Source: Paenibacillus sp. FSL H8-0537
GTDB taxonomy: Bacteria; Bacillota; Bacilli; Paenibacillales; Paenibacillaceae
Assembly: GCF_038051995.1 (NCBI RefSeq)
Contig: NZ_CP150290.1
Location: forward strand, 4,454,001-4,518,000
Length of the DNA stretch: 64,000 bases
Direction of reading: 5' to 3'
Shown: piece after piece, positions 53,059-61,714 of the stretch
Position numbering within the stretch: position 1 is the stretch's first letter
Layout of the letters: each line of letters opens with the position of its first letter
Notes under the pieces: generated by a model
Seen by the model: only the letters and a program-made list of their open reading frames with translations
Told to the model about the DNA's origin: nothing
Databases searched by the model: none
Program-made: the position numbers and the translations under genes

Positions 53059-53088
53059 CGAAATTCGCACACATTGAATGGCCTTTTG

Positions 53089-54519
53089 TTATGCTCTTAA
53101 TGCTTCTGCTTTTGTATGAACAGCAGCTTCCTGATCCTGCTCACTACCCAGCTCCAGCACAAAGCTATGTGTCTCAGAGCCGCGAAGTGCCGGCGCTTCG
53201 CCTTCCAGCACTCGCACGAGCTGGCCACGGCATTCATTGACGCCAGCTTCGGTAACCTTAACGCGGCACAGCTTCCCGATTAATTCTTCGGAGCCGTTGA
53301 ATACAACTTGAATGTAGTTGTCGGAATAGCCCATAACGAGTCCCGTTCCTGGAGCTCCCTTGTAGTCGCGCTCTGGAATAATATCAAGCACAGCGCCTAC
53401 ATACTTTTCTGCATAAGCAAGCTGCATGCGCTCGGACAAGTCGATCAGCTTGTGGACGCGCTCATTTTTAATTTCATCATCCACTTGATCTTCCATGCGC
53501 GCTGCCGGTGTACCCGTCCGTTTGGAGTAAGGGAACACGTGCATTTCCGAGAAGCCCAGCTCCTCCATAAAGCGGAAGCCTTCCTCGAACATTTCATTCG
53601 TTTCGCCAGGGAATCCAACGATAACGTCCGTGGTAATGGCAACACCCGGCATAACCTCGCGGATACGCTTGATTTTCGCCGCGAATTCCTCGGTCGTATA
53701 TTTGCGGCGCATCCGCTTCAGCACGGAGTTTTCGCCGGCCTGCAGTGGAATATGGAGATGACGGCACATTTTCGTAGAACGATTCAGCACATCAATCATC
53801 GCCTCATCGATCTGGCTTGCTTCAATCGAGCTGATACGGATACGCTCCAGCCCTTCGATATGATCCAGATCCCACAGCAGATCGCTCAGACGGTAGTTAT
53901 CCAAATCGTCGCCATAGCCGCCAGTGTGAATGCCCGTAAGCACGATTTCCTTGTAGCCTGCCGTAACCAGCTGCTTCGCCTGCTCAACGACGCTATGCGC
54001 ATCCCGGCTGCGGGACAAGCCGCGCGACCATGGAATGATACAGAAGGTACAGAAGTTGTTGCAGCCCTCCTGAATTTTCAGAAATGCCCGCGTGCGCTCG
54101 GCAAAATCCGGCACATCCAGCTCCTCGAATTCGCGCGTCTTCATAATGTTGCGAACAGCGTTGACTGGCTGGCGGTCCGCATGAATTTGATCGACAAATG
54201 TCATGATTTTCTCGCGATCCTGCGTACCGATAACAAGATCGACGCCGGGAATCGCCATAATTTCGGCTGGGGACGTCTGTGCGTAGCAGCCTGTTACCGC
54301 TATAACGGCATCCGGATTGCGGCGCACTGCGCGGCGAATGATTTGGCGGCTCTTCTTGTCGCCTGTATTGGTCACCGTACAGGTGTTGATTAAATAAACA
54401 TCAGCGGTCGCTTCGAAATCGACCTGCTCGTAGCCTTCATTTTTGAAAAGCTGCCATATCGCTTCCGTGTCATAAAAATTCACTTTGCAGCCTAATGTAT
54501 AAAATGCAACCGATGGCAT
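53089..54519 (-). CDS. mtaB: tRNA-t6A37 methylthiotransferase MtaB
   Basis: A radical-SAM enzyme that converts t6A to ms2t6A at position 37 of tRNAs reading ANN codons. It is 476 aa. The N-terminal methylthiotransferase domain begins MPSVAFYTLGCKVNFYDTE, with Cys of the second Fe-S cluster (LGCK, NTCTVTN, VTGCYAQ). The radical-SAM motif is CNNFCTFC at about residue 150. A TRAM domain lies near the C terminus, which carries a tail of about 30 residues. The ATG follows GGGAGGAG inside the end of rsmE. Confidence 0.95.
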   Translation of the reverse strand: MPSVAFYTLGCKVNFYDTEAIWQLFKNEGYEQVDFEATADVYLINTCTVTNTGDKKSRQIIRRAVRRNPDAVIAVTGCYAQTSPAEIMAIPGVDLVIGTQDREKIMTFVDQIHADRQPVNAVRNIMKTREFEELDVPDFAERTRAFLKIQEGCNNFCTFCIIPWSRGLSRSRDAHSVVEQAKQLVTAGYKEIVLTGIHTGGYGDDLDNYRLSDLLWDLDHIEGLERIRISSIEASQIDEAMIDVLNRSTKMCRHLHIPLQAGENSVLKRMRRKYTTEEFAAKIKRIREVMPGVAITTDVIVGFPGETNEMFEEGFRFMEELGFSEMHVFPYSKRTGTPAARMEDQVDDEIKNERVHKLIDLSERMQLAYAEKYVGAVLDIIPERDYKGAPGTGLVMGYSDNYIQVVFNGSEELIGKLCRVKVTEAGVNECRGQLVRVLEGEAPALRGSETHSFVLELGSEQDQEAAVHTKAEALRA

Positions 54520-54523
54520 GTTG

Positions 54524-55303
54524 TTATACTCCTCCCATTTCTCCAGCTTCATACAGCAAGCATGTCAATCCGACGATACCTGCGGTTTCCGTCCGCAATA
54601 TCCTTTTGCCGAGGCCGACAATAATGGCTCCTGCTGCTTCTGCCTCATCTGCTTCACGCTCGGTAAAGCCGCCCTCCGGCCCCACCATAAGCAATACGCT
54701 CGGAGCGGAAGTATCGTTTCCCCTGTTAGAGCGCCAGCTAGATAGCGCCTGCCTAATGCCCACGCCTTCCGCTGCATCGCCTTCTCGTTCGTAACAAAAC
54801 AAAACTAAATCATAGGAAGCAATCGATTTGACCAGCTCGCGCCAGCTTCGTACCGGCTCTACAGCCGGTACGCGGCAGCGATGTGACTGCTCCGCCGCTT
54901 CCTTGGCGATTTTGCCCCAGCGCTCCAGACGCTTTGCTTCCTTCTTGCCGTCATATTGCACAATCATGCGCTCCGACTGGAACGGGACAAACGAATAGGC
55001 GCCAATTTCGGTGCCCTTCTGGATGACCAGCTCCATCTTGTCGCCCTTCGGCAAGCTTTGGGCAATCGTAACGAGCCAGCTCGGCTCGCTATTTTGGGGA
55101 AGCTCCTCTGCAATATCCGCCACAACTTCAGTGGACGCCGCTTCACGCACCGAAGCAAGCACGACCCGCTGCTCGCCGTCGCTTGCTATAAACGTATCGC
55201 CTGCCTTCATCCGCATGACGCGCACAGCGTGGAAAGCATCCTCGCCAAGCAAGCGGACCTTATCATCTGCAAACTGCTCTTTCGCTATAAAATACCGCTG
55301 CAT
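54524..55303 (-). CDS. rsmE: 16S rRNA (uracil(1498)-N3)-methyltransferase RsmE
   Basis: A SPOUT-type methyltransferase acting on U1498 of 16S rRNA. It is 259 aa. An N-terminal PUA-like domain (MQRYFIAKEQFADDKV) is followed by the knot domain with LPKGDKMELVIQKGTEIGAYSFVPFQSERM and the SAM-binding MVGPEGGFTEREADEAE. The start is uncertain: 55303 and 55327 are both open and neither has a good ribosome site. I prefer 55303 for its family-like N terminus. It is upstream of mtaB by 4 bp. Confidence 0.92.
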   Translation of the reverse strand: MQRYFIAKEQFADDKVRLLGEDAFHAVRVMRMKAGDTFIASDGEQRVVLASVREAASTEVVADIAEELPQNSEPSWLVTIAQSLPKGDKMELVIQKGTEIGAYSFVPFQSERMIVQYDGKKEAKRLERWGKIAKEAAEQSHRCRVPAVEPVRSWRELVKSIASYDLVLFCYEREGDAAEGVGIRQALSSWRSNRGNDTSAPSVLLMVGPEGGFTEREADEAEAAGAIIVGLGKRILRTETAGIVGLTCLLYEAGEMGGV

Positions 55304-55373
55304 ATTGTCTACATAACCATCCTTCATAATAGCATGTTTTCATGTCGAAAATCCACGACCAAACCGTGCCAAA

Positions 55374-55474
55374 CAAGGTGAAACGGCAGGCGCCATCCTT
55401 TGGCGGCGCAGCGCGTTTCAATCCGAGAAATATAAGCCTATTTATATGTGTCAAACTTATAAATTCTTATATTT
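55374..55474 (+). repeat. ~100-bp two-hairpin dispersed repeat, copy C1
   Basis: A 101-bp unit in the gap between rsmE and the M50 protease gene. It has both arms: GTGAAACGGC...CGCC-ATCCTTT-GGCG...CGTTTCAATCCGAGA, then AAATATAAG...CTTATATTT. Orientation is opposite to copies A1 and A2 on the chromosome. Confidence 0.85.
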
Positions 55475-55536
55475 CAAGGTGAAACGGCTGCCCTTCGCCC
55501 TTTGGCGGCGCAGCGCGTTTCAATCCGAGAAATATT
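55475..55536 (+). repeat. Partial repeat, copy C2 (GC arm only)
   Basis: It follows C1 in tandem and covers the GC arm, ending at AAATATT. The last bases overlap the stop codon of the M50 protease gene (TAA at 55535-55537), so the array touches the reading frame. Confidence 0.8.
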
Positions 55537-56209
55537 AAATAAACAGTCCGCCGATCAGGCTCATAAAATTGGCTGCCAATTCCTGCGAAAAATTAAGAAT
55601 CGGGCTAATGGTCACCGCGCGAAGCGGTGGAATGAACAACAGCAGCAGGAAAATAATAATGCCCCATTGCATGTTCTGCTCCATTTTATACCCGACTTTA
55701 AGCGGTACGAGATTTTGAATGATCCGGTAACCGTCAAGCGGCGGCAATGGAATCAAATTGAAAATAAACAGCAAAAAGTTAAGCGAAATGAAATAAGAGA
55801 AAAATACTTGCAAAGCATCCTGTACGCCAATGGAGCCCATATGGTACAGTCCCGACTTGATGCTGATATAATAAAGAATAATGCCAAGCAGTCCGAGCAC
55901 AAAGTTGCTAAGCGGACCTGCCGCCGTCACAATAACGCCCATTAAGCGCGGATGCTTAAAGCGATTTTGGTTTACCGGTACAGGCTTGGCCCAGCCAAAG
56001 CCTGCAAGCAAAATTAAAATCATCCCTAGCACATCCAAATGAACGCGCGGATTCAGCGTTACCCTGCCGGCATCATAAGCTGTATTGTCACCGAACTTGT
56101 ACGCCGTGTAAGCATGCGCAAACTCGTGAACGGTGAAAGCAATAATAAGCACAAGCACAGCAAACGGCAATTCAGCGGTCGGATAAGCAAACCAACCTTC
56201 CATACTCAT
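55535..56209 (-). CDS. Site-2 protease family (M50) zinc metalloprotease
   Basis: A 224-aa intramembrane protease of the YwhC-like group. The zinc motif is AFTVHEFAHAYTAYKFGD (HExxH, about residues 28-32). The third ligand region is FNLIPLPPLDGYRI. About five transmembrane helices are visible. Its substrate is unknown. The start ATGA overlaps the prmA stop. The last codons and stop run into a repeat, so the C-terminal end may be variable between strains. Confidence 0.9.
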   Translation of the reverse strand: MSMEGWFAYPTAELPFAVLVLIIAFTVHEFAHAYTAYKFGDNTAYDAGRVTLNPRVHLDVLGMILILLAGFGWAKPVPVNQNRFKHPRLMGVIVTAAGPLSNFVLGLLGIILYYISIKSGLYHMGSIGVQDALQVFFSYFISLNFLLFIFNLIPLPPLDGYRIIQNLVPLKVGYKMEQNMQWGIIIFLLLLFIPPLRAVTISPILNFSQELAANFMSLIGGLFI

Positions 56210-57204
56210 TGGGTTACCTGCGGCTTGCGTGCTACGAATACAACCCAGTCTTCATCGCGGCGTATTTCCTCCACGTTAAAGCCGGCTTTCACAAGCCCTT
56301 GCTCCACAAGCTCTTCCTTGTTTTTATAAATGCCGGAGGAAATATACAGCCCGCCCGGCTTCAGCGCCTGATAAACCTCATCAATAAATAGCAAAATAAT
56401 TTCCGCTAAAATATTTGCAACGACCAGATCGACTGGCACCGAGACCGTCGTGGACTCATTAGAACCAACAGCTCCGCGTGCCCCTTTGCCGCCTAATACG
56501 CCAAGCAGATCGCTGAGCTTAACCTCGACTTGCTCCTCCAGACCGTTCAGACGCACATTTTCCGTCGCACTTGTGACAGCAATTGGATCCAGATCAAGCG
56601 CAAGCACACGGCTGGCACCCAATCTGCAAGCCCCAATCGCCAAAATGCCTGAGCCTGTACCAACATCAATGATTTCCTCGCCGCCCTTAATGACGGATTC
56701 CAGCGTCTGCAGGCAGAGGGAGGTTGTTGGATGTGTACCTGTCCCAAAAGCCATGCCAGGATCAAGCTCAATAATTTTCTCATTCGGCGCAGCTTCGTAC
56801 TCTTCCCACGTCGGCTTTATAGTCAGTGTTTCCGATACTTTAAGCGGCTTAAAATATTGCTTCCAAGCCGTTGCCCAGTCCTCTTCATCTACCATTTGCG
56901 AAGTAATTTCATAATCGCCTGGATCAATGCCGAATTCACGCAGCTGTTCGATCGGTGCTACAAGCTCTGCTTTCAAAGCGGCGATATCTGTTCCTTCCGA
57001 AAAATACCCCTTTATAACCGCATGTCCTTCCGGAATATCATTCAGCGGTGTCTCATACCACTGACCGAGGGACGTGTCCCGTTCTTTGTTCAGCGTACCG
57101 GATTCTTCAATGGAAACCCCGTCCGCATCCCGTTCATGCAAAAAGTTAGAAATCATCTCAATCGCTTGCTCCGTCGTCGAGATTGTAAGTTCATGCCATT
57201 TCAT
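56206..57204 (-). CDS. prmA: Ribosomal protein L11 methyltransferase PrmA
   Basis: It trimethylates lysines of ribosomal protein L11. It is 332 aa. The N-terminal domain begins MKWHELTISTTEQAIEMISN. The SAM-binding domain includes ELDPGMAFGTGTHPTTSLCLQTLE, VGTGSGILAIGACRLGASRVLALDLD and LVVANILAEIILLF (NxL motif). A 20-residue insertion (LGGKGARGAVGSNESTTVS) follows LSDLLGV. Overlaps the next gene by 4 bp. Confidence 0.95.
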   Translation of the reverse strand: MKWHELTISTTEQAIEMISNFLHERDADGVSIEESGTLNKERDTSLGQWYETPLNDIPEGHAVIKGYFSEGTDIAALKAELVAPIEQLREFGIDPGDYEITSQMVDEEDWATAWKQYFKPLKVSETLTIKPTWEEYEAAPNEKIIELDPGMAFGTGTHPTTSLCLQTLESVIKGGEEIIDVGTGSGILAIGACRLGASRVLALDLDPIAVTSATENVRLNGLEEQVEVKLSDLLGVLGGKGARGAVGSNESTTVSVPVDLVVANILAEIILLFIDEVYQALKPGGLYISSGIYKNKEELVEQGLVKAGFNVEEIRRDEDWVVFVARKPQVTQ

Positions 57205-57344
57205 TTGCTTCTACGCCTCCAGTGTGAAAAACTAACATCTATTGTACACCAATCCGCATTGATGCACAAAATATGTATTTGAAAATGTGATAAACCTGCT
57301 ATTTTACAGCCTTTCCAGCCATTAAATCATCTTTTGCGCATAGC

Positions 57345-57380
57345 AAAAAGAGAGGGCAGGCTGCTTTCCCCTGTCCTCTC
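57345..57380 (-). terminator. Intrinsic terminator between the 62-aa gene and prmA
   Basis: GAGAGGACAGG pairs with CCTGCCCTCTC on the minus strand (one mismatch), followed by T5. It may divide the heat-shock genes from the prmA-mtaB group. Confidence 0.8.
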
Positions 57381-57422
57381 CGCCTGCAAATGCCAGTGCT
57401 GGCTTTACATGGCCCGTTTACA

Positions 57423-57611
57423 TCAATAGCTAATACTTCCGCCTGCATCCTCAATTAGGCGCAGTACCCTGTCCTTGACATGCTCTTCAAGCGTCGCGGT
57501 AAGTGCTGTACTGTCTGCCTGTCCATCTACACGAAGCGCCTGCAGCTTGCGCAGCGCTCCCTGTGCCGCCTCAGAATGTTCAAAGACAGCACGTACGTGT
57601 TGATCAGCCAT
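57423..57611 (-). CDS. Small protein of unknown function in the heat-shock operon
   Basis: A 62-aa acidic protein starting MADQHVRAVFEHSEAAQGAL and ending VKDRVLRLIEDAGGSISY. The start at 57611 has AGGGAGG about 11 nt upstream; the frame opens to 57707 without a better site. The front half recalls the general stress protein 17M/YflT N terminus (VxAVFExxEAAxxALxxLQ), a weak likeness. It lies between dnaJ and prmA, where B. subtilis has no gene. Confidence 0.6.
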   Translation of the reverse strand: MADQHVRAVFEHSEAAQGALRKLQALRVDGQADSTALTATLEEHVKDRVLRLIEDAGGSISY

Positions 57612-57744
57612 TATGGGCCAAGCCTCCCTCTTCGTATAGATAAGCGGCATTCCACCGCCCCGCTTCCTACTTCGATAGAATGGAAAACCAGCGCCATTAT
57701 TATTCATTTTTTCGCAAGCTTTCAGAAAAAAAGACGATCCGCGC

Positions 57745-58872
57745 TTATTCGCCGCGGAACGCCTTTTTCATCCGATCAAAAATCGATTCATGATTTTCTG
57801 CCGTTTCTGTCGGAACTGAGCCTGTAACGCCGCCAAACTGGCGAAGCAGCTCTTTCTGTTCATCCGTCAGCTTCTGTGGCGTAACGATCGTTACTTTAAC
57901 ATGCTGGTCGCCCTGTCCATATCCGCGCAGCTTTGGTACACCTTTGCCTTTTAGGCGGAAATACGTGCCCGTCTGTGTGCCGGCTGGGATTTTCAGCTTG
58001 ATTTTCTCCGTCAGCGTCGGAATTTCGATTTCATCACCGAGTGCCGCCTGTACGAAGGAAAGAGGAACCTCACAATAAATATCGTCGTTTTCACGCTCGA
58101 AAAACTCATGTGCTCTTACGCGAATAACGATGTATAAATCGCCCGCAGGACCGCCGCGTTGGCCAGCTTCACCTTCGCCGGACAAACGGATTTGTGCGCC
58201 TTCATCAACGCCAGCTGGGATTTTCACAGTAATTTTGCGCTGCTTCTTCACTTTGCCTGCGCCATGACAAGTTCCGCATTTGTCTTTGATTACGCGGCCT
58301 GTTCCGCTACAGTTGGAGCAAGCACGACGATTGACCATTCGGCCGAACGGCGTATTTTGCACAACCTCCTGCTGACCAGTACCGCTACATACGGAGCAAG
58401 TGTCCGGCTTCGTTCCTGGTTTCGCTCCAGAGCCTGTGCAAGTATCACATGTCTCGGTACGGGGAATCGTAATTTCCGTTTCCTTGCCGAATACCGCTTC
58501 CTTGAAATCAATCGTCATCGTATATTGCAAATCGCTGCCGCGCTGTGGCGCATTCGGATCACGACGGCCACCGCCGCCGCCAAAGAACATATCGAAAATA
58601 TCGCCAAAGCCACCGCCGTCGAAACCGCCAGCTCCGCCGCCCATGCCTTGATTCGGGTCAACATGTCCGTATCGGTCGTAGGTTGAGCGTTTGCCATCGT
58701 CACTCAGCACGTCGTAAGCTTCCTTAACTTCCTTAAATTGCGTTTCGGCATCAGCTGCCTTATTGACGTCCGGATGATACTTTCGCGCGAGCTGACGATA
58801 CGATTTCTTAATGTCATCCGCTGAAGCGTCTTTACCTACACCCAGAACCTCATAATAATCTCTTTTTGACAA
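57745..58872 (-). CDS. dnaJ: Chaperone DnaJ (TTG start)
   Basis: A J-domain co-chaperone that stimulates DnaK ATPase. It is 375 aa. The J domain with the HPD triad is at about residues 5-68 ([13 protein letters not shown]). A Gly-rich linker follows, then four zinc-finger repeats ([32 protein letters not shown]) at about 145-205, and the C-terminal substrate-binding domain. A GCGGAGGTG ribosome site precedes the TTG start. A 357-bp gap with a palindromic element separates it from dnaK. Confidence 0.97.
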   Translation of the reverse strand: MSKRDYYEVLGVGKDASADDIKKSYRQLARKYHPDVNKAADAETQFKEVKEAYDVLSDDGKRSTYDRYGHVDPNQGMGGGAGGFDGGGFGDIFDMFFGGGGGRRDPNAPQRGSDLQYTMTIDFKEAVFGKETEITIPRTETCDTCTGSGAKPGTKPDTCSVCSGTGQQEVVQNTPFGRMVNRRACSNCSGTGRVIKDKCGTCHGAGKVKKQRKITVKIPAGVDEGAQIRLSGEGEAGQRGGPAGDLYIVIRVRAHEFFERENDDIYCEVPLSFVQAALGDEIEIPTLTEKIKLKIPAGTQTGTYFRLKGKGVPKLRGYGQGDQHVKVTIVTPQKLTDEQKELLRQFGGVTGSVPTETAENHESIFDRMKKAFRGE

Positions 58873-58951
58873 ACGGTATCACCTCCGCCCATAAATGTGT
58901 TGGATAAGCTGGGACAAAACAATTGGGTATGTGCGCCAAGGTCGTAACTGC

Positions 58952-59067
58952 GAGAAAGGGTGGACTTTCGGCCGCTGTTGTTTTCTGATTTCTTGAATTA
59001 TTCCTCTTGAGGAAAAAATCCGAAAACAAAGGCGGACGCTGCCGCTCCTACAGTTCCACCCTTTCTC
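58952..59067. repeat. 116-bp long palindromic element between dnaK and dnaJ
   Basis: GAGAAAGGGTGGA (58952-58964) and TCCACCCTTTCTC (59055-59067) are perfect inverted repeats. Shorter inner arms (TTTTCTGATTTCTT with AAAAATCCGAAAA, and GCCGCTG with GGCGGAC) extend an imperfect stem, and GTAAC/GTTAC lie outside. No reading frame is inside. It resembles MITE-like or REP-like intergenic elements. Confidence 0.8.
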
Positions 59068-59180
59068 TCCGTTACTCCCATGCTACATATATCTCTTTTG
59101 TTCAACTTATCCTTTAAAGAAAGTATAGCTTCGCCTCAATTATTCGTCGAAGCTTTTATGATGACATAATCATGGAACAA

Positions 59181-59212
59181 GGTCAAAGACAGGGGAAGCC
59201 CTGTCTTTGACC
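59181..59212 (-). terminator. Perfect hairpin directly after dnaK, U-poor
   Basis: GGTCAAAGACAGGG and CCCTGTCTTTGACC form a perfect 14-bp stem with a 4-nt loop, starting 18 nt after the dnaK stop. The tail (TTGTTCC) is too short in U for a full terminator. It may reduce read-through into dnaJ or protect the dnaK 3' end. Confidence 0.6.
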
Positions 59213-59229
59213 TCTTCCGCGCTACAAGC

Positions 59230-61056
59230 TTAGTTTTTGTCGTCAACTACTTCGTAGTCAGCGTCAACCACATTGTCTTTGCCTTTTGCTTCCGGCTGCT
59301 CGCCTTCTGCGCCTGGCTGTCCAGCCGCTTGCTCATACAGCTTCACGGATAGCTGCTGTACAATTTCAGTCAGCTCATCAGAAGCTGCTTTGATTTCCTC
59401 CAGATTGTCGGTTGCAAGCGAAGCCGTTACTTTTTCTTTCGCAACGTTTGCTTTTTCGATTTCTTCTGGAGCTACTTTATCGCCAAGATCTTTAATCGTT
59501 TTGTCTACCGAGTATACGAGTTGGTCAGCGTTGTTTTTCGCTTCTACCAGCTCACGGCGTTTGCGGTCTTCTTCCGCATTCAGCTCGGCATCCTTCATCA
59601 TTTGTTCAATTTCCGCGTCGCTTAGGCCGCTGGAAGAAGTGATTGTGATTTTTTGGCTTTTGCCTGTGCCTTTATCCAGTGCAGATACGTTAACGATACC
59701 GTTCGCATCGATGTCAAAAGTAACTTCAATTTGCGGTACGCCGCGCGGTGCAAGAGGAATATCGCTCAGGGTGAAACGGCCCAGCGTTTTGTTGCCCGCT
59801 GCCATTTCGCGCTCGCCTTGCAGGACGTGAATTTCAACGCCAGGCTGATTGTCAGCATACGTCGAATACACTTGCGATTTGCTTGTTGGAATCGTTGTGT
59901 TGCGGTCAATCATCTTCGTGAAGACGCCGCCTGCTGTTTCAATACCAAGGGAAAGCGGAGTAACGTCAAGCAATACAACGTCTTTAACGTCGCCAGTCAA
60001 TACGCCTGCTTGAACGGCTGCGCCCAAGGCAACAACCTCATCCGGGTTAACGCCTTTGTGCGGATCTTTGCCGATCAGCTTTTTAACGGCTTCTTGTACG
60101 GCAGGAATACGCGTTGAACCACCAACAAGAACAACCTTGTCGATTTGGCTTGCGGACAGGCCGGAATCGCTCAGCGCTTGACGAGTTGGTTTCAGCGTAC
60201 GCTCTACGAGGTCAGCTGCCAGTTCTTCAAATTTTGCACGAGTCAGGTTCGTTTCCATATGCTGAGGAACGCCATCTACCATCGTAATAAACGGCAGCGA
60301 AATCGTTGTCGACATAACGCCGGACAGTTCTTTTTTCGCTTTTTCAGCAGCATCTTTCAGACGTTGTACAGCCGCTTTATCTTTGGAAAGGTCTGCGCCT
60401 TGCTCTTTTTTGAATTCAGCTACAAGGTGATCGATAATGACTTGGTCAAAATCGTCGCCGCCCAGCTTGTTGTCGCCGCTTGTTGCTTTAACTTCGAAGA
60501 AGCCATCGCCAAGCTCAAGGATCGATACGTCAAATGTACCGCCGCCAAGGTCATAAACGAGGATCGTTTGATCTTCTGTTTTCTCAAGGCCGTAAGCAAG
60601 AGCTGCTGCTGTCGGCTCGTTGACGATACGAAGAACTTCCAGACCTGCGATTTTACCAGCATCTTTCGTCGCTTGACGCTGGCTGTCATTGAAGTAGGCA
60701 GGAACCGTAATAACGGCTTGCGTTACGGTTTGGCCTAAATAAGCTTCTGCATCAGACTTCAGCTTTTGCAAAATGATTGCGGAAATTTCTTGTGGCGAAT
60801 AATCTTTGCCATCAATGCTTTCCTTATGGTTTGTACCAATGTGGCGCTTGATCGAAATAATCGTGCGGTCAGGGTTAGTGATCGCTTGGCGCTTCGCGCT
60901 TTCGCCAACGATACGCTCGCCGTCTTTTTTGAAACCAACGACCGAAGGGGTTGTACGGCTGCCTTCCGGGTTAGGAATAACGACAGCTTCGCCGCCCTCC
61001 ATTACTGCAACGCAAGAGTTTGTTGTACCAAGGTCGATACCGATTACTTTACTCAT
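59230..61056 (-). CDS. dnaK: Chaperone DnaK (Hsp70)
   Basis: An ATP-driven chaperone. It is 608 aa, a standard length for Firmicutes. The N terminus [20 protein letters not shown] holds the phosphate-1 motif; [15 protein letters not shown] and [15 protein letters not shown] follow in the nucleotide domain, then the substrate-binding domain from about residue 380. The end is a Gly/Glu-rich tail ([25 protein letters not shown]). An AAGGAGGAAATTCACG ribosome site precedes the ATG. Confidence 0.98.
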   Translation of the reverse strand: MSKVIGIDLGTTNSCVAVMEGGEAVVIPNPEGSRTTPSVVGFKKDGERIVGESAKRQAITNPDRTIISIKRHIGTNHKESIDGKDYSPQEISAIILQKLKSDAEAYLGQTVTQAVITVPAYFNDSQRQATKDAGKIAGLEVLRIVNEPTAAALAYGLEKTEDQTILVYDLGGGTFDVSILELGDGFFEVKATSGDNKLGGDDFDQVIIDHLVAEFKKEQGADLSKDKAAVQRLKDAAEKAKKELSGVMSTTISLPFITMVDGVPQHMETNLTRAKFEELAADLVERTLKPTRQALSDSGLSASQIDKVVLVGGSTRIPAVQEAVKKLIGKDPHKGVNPDEVVALGAAVQAGVLTGDVKDVVLLDVTPLSLGIETAGGVFTKMIDRNTTIPTSKSQVYSTYADNQPGVEIHVLQGEREMAAGNKTLGRFTLSDIPLAPRGVPQIEVTFDIDANGIVNVSALDKGTGKSQKITITSSSGLSDAEIEQMMKDAELNAEEDRKRRELVEAKNNADQLVYSVDKTIKDLGDKVAPEEIEKANVAKEKVTASLATDNLEEIKAASDELTEIVQQLSVKLYEQAAGQPGAEGEQPEAKGKDNVVDADYEVVDDKN

Positions 61057-61120
61057 CGTGAATTTCCTCCTTATAATGGTTCTTCATTCCATACATTCTA
61101 TTATCAAAGGAAAATATCGG

Positions 61121-61675
61121 TTAGCCGCTCACTTTAACCATTGCCGGACGGAGAACCTTCTCCTTCAGCATGTAGCCTTTTTGAACTTCCTCCACAATAA
61201 TTCCTTCTTCATATTCATCGGATTCCACCGTCATAATCGCCTGATGGAAGTCAGGGTTAAAAGCTTCTCCAACGACATTCATCGCCGTGAGACCTTCCTG
61301 CTCAAGCGTTTGTGTCAATTGGCGGAAAATCATGTCTACGCCTTTCGCAAGCGCCTCTACGTCACCATTAACGGAAACAGCAGCTGTAGCCCGATCGAAG
61401 TTGTCGACAACCGGCAGCAGCTCTGTAACGAGCTTCATCGACGCATAACGCGCCAGCTCTTCTCTTTCCTTAGTGGAACGACGACGGAAATTGTCAAAGT
61501 CCGCTTGTGTGCGAAGGTAGCGCTGCTGGCTCTCTTCAAGCTGCTTCTCAAGCTCTGCATAACGCGCATCAACTACTTCAGCTTCATTTTGCCCAGCTTC
61601 AGCCGTTTCTTGCGATTCGACAGTCTCGTCTGCCACTAGCTCCTCAACCACATCATTTTGTTGCTCTTTACTCAC
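61121..61675 (-). CDS. grpE: Nucleotide exchange factor GrpE (GTG start)
   Basis: It releases ADP from DnaK. It is 184 aa. An acidic N-terminal region is followed by a long coiled coil (EKQLEESQQRYLRTQADFDNFRRRSTKERE), and the C-terminal beta domain is conserved (GEAFNPDFHQAIMTVESDEYEEGIIVEEVQKGY). The GTG at 61675 follows AAGGAGGTGAATAG. The frame opens six codons further to a TTG that would overlap the ribosome site. Confidence 0.96.
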   Translation of the reverse strand: MSKEQQNDVVEELVADETVESQETAEAGQNEAEVVDARYAELEKQLEESQQRYLRTQADFDNFRRRSTKEREELARYASMKLVTELLPVVDNFDRATAAVSVNGDVEALAKGVDMIFRQLTQTLEQEGLTAMNVVGEAFNPDFHQAIMTVESDEYEEGIIVEEVQKGYMLKEKVLRPAMVKVSG

Positions 61676-61714
61676 CCTATTCACCTCCTTCAAATGCCGC
61701 TAAACATGGCTTCA

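Noticed and set aside
53308-54393. Plus-strand frame of 361 codons within mtaB
   Set aside because: Shadow; mtaB on the minus strand has the complete radical-SAM and TRAM features.
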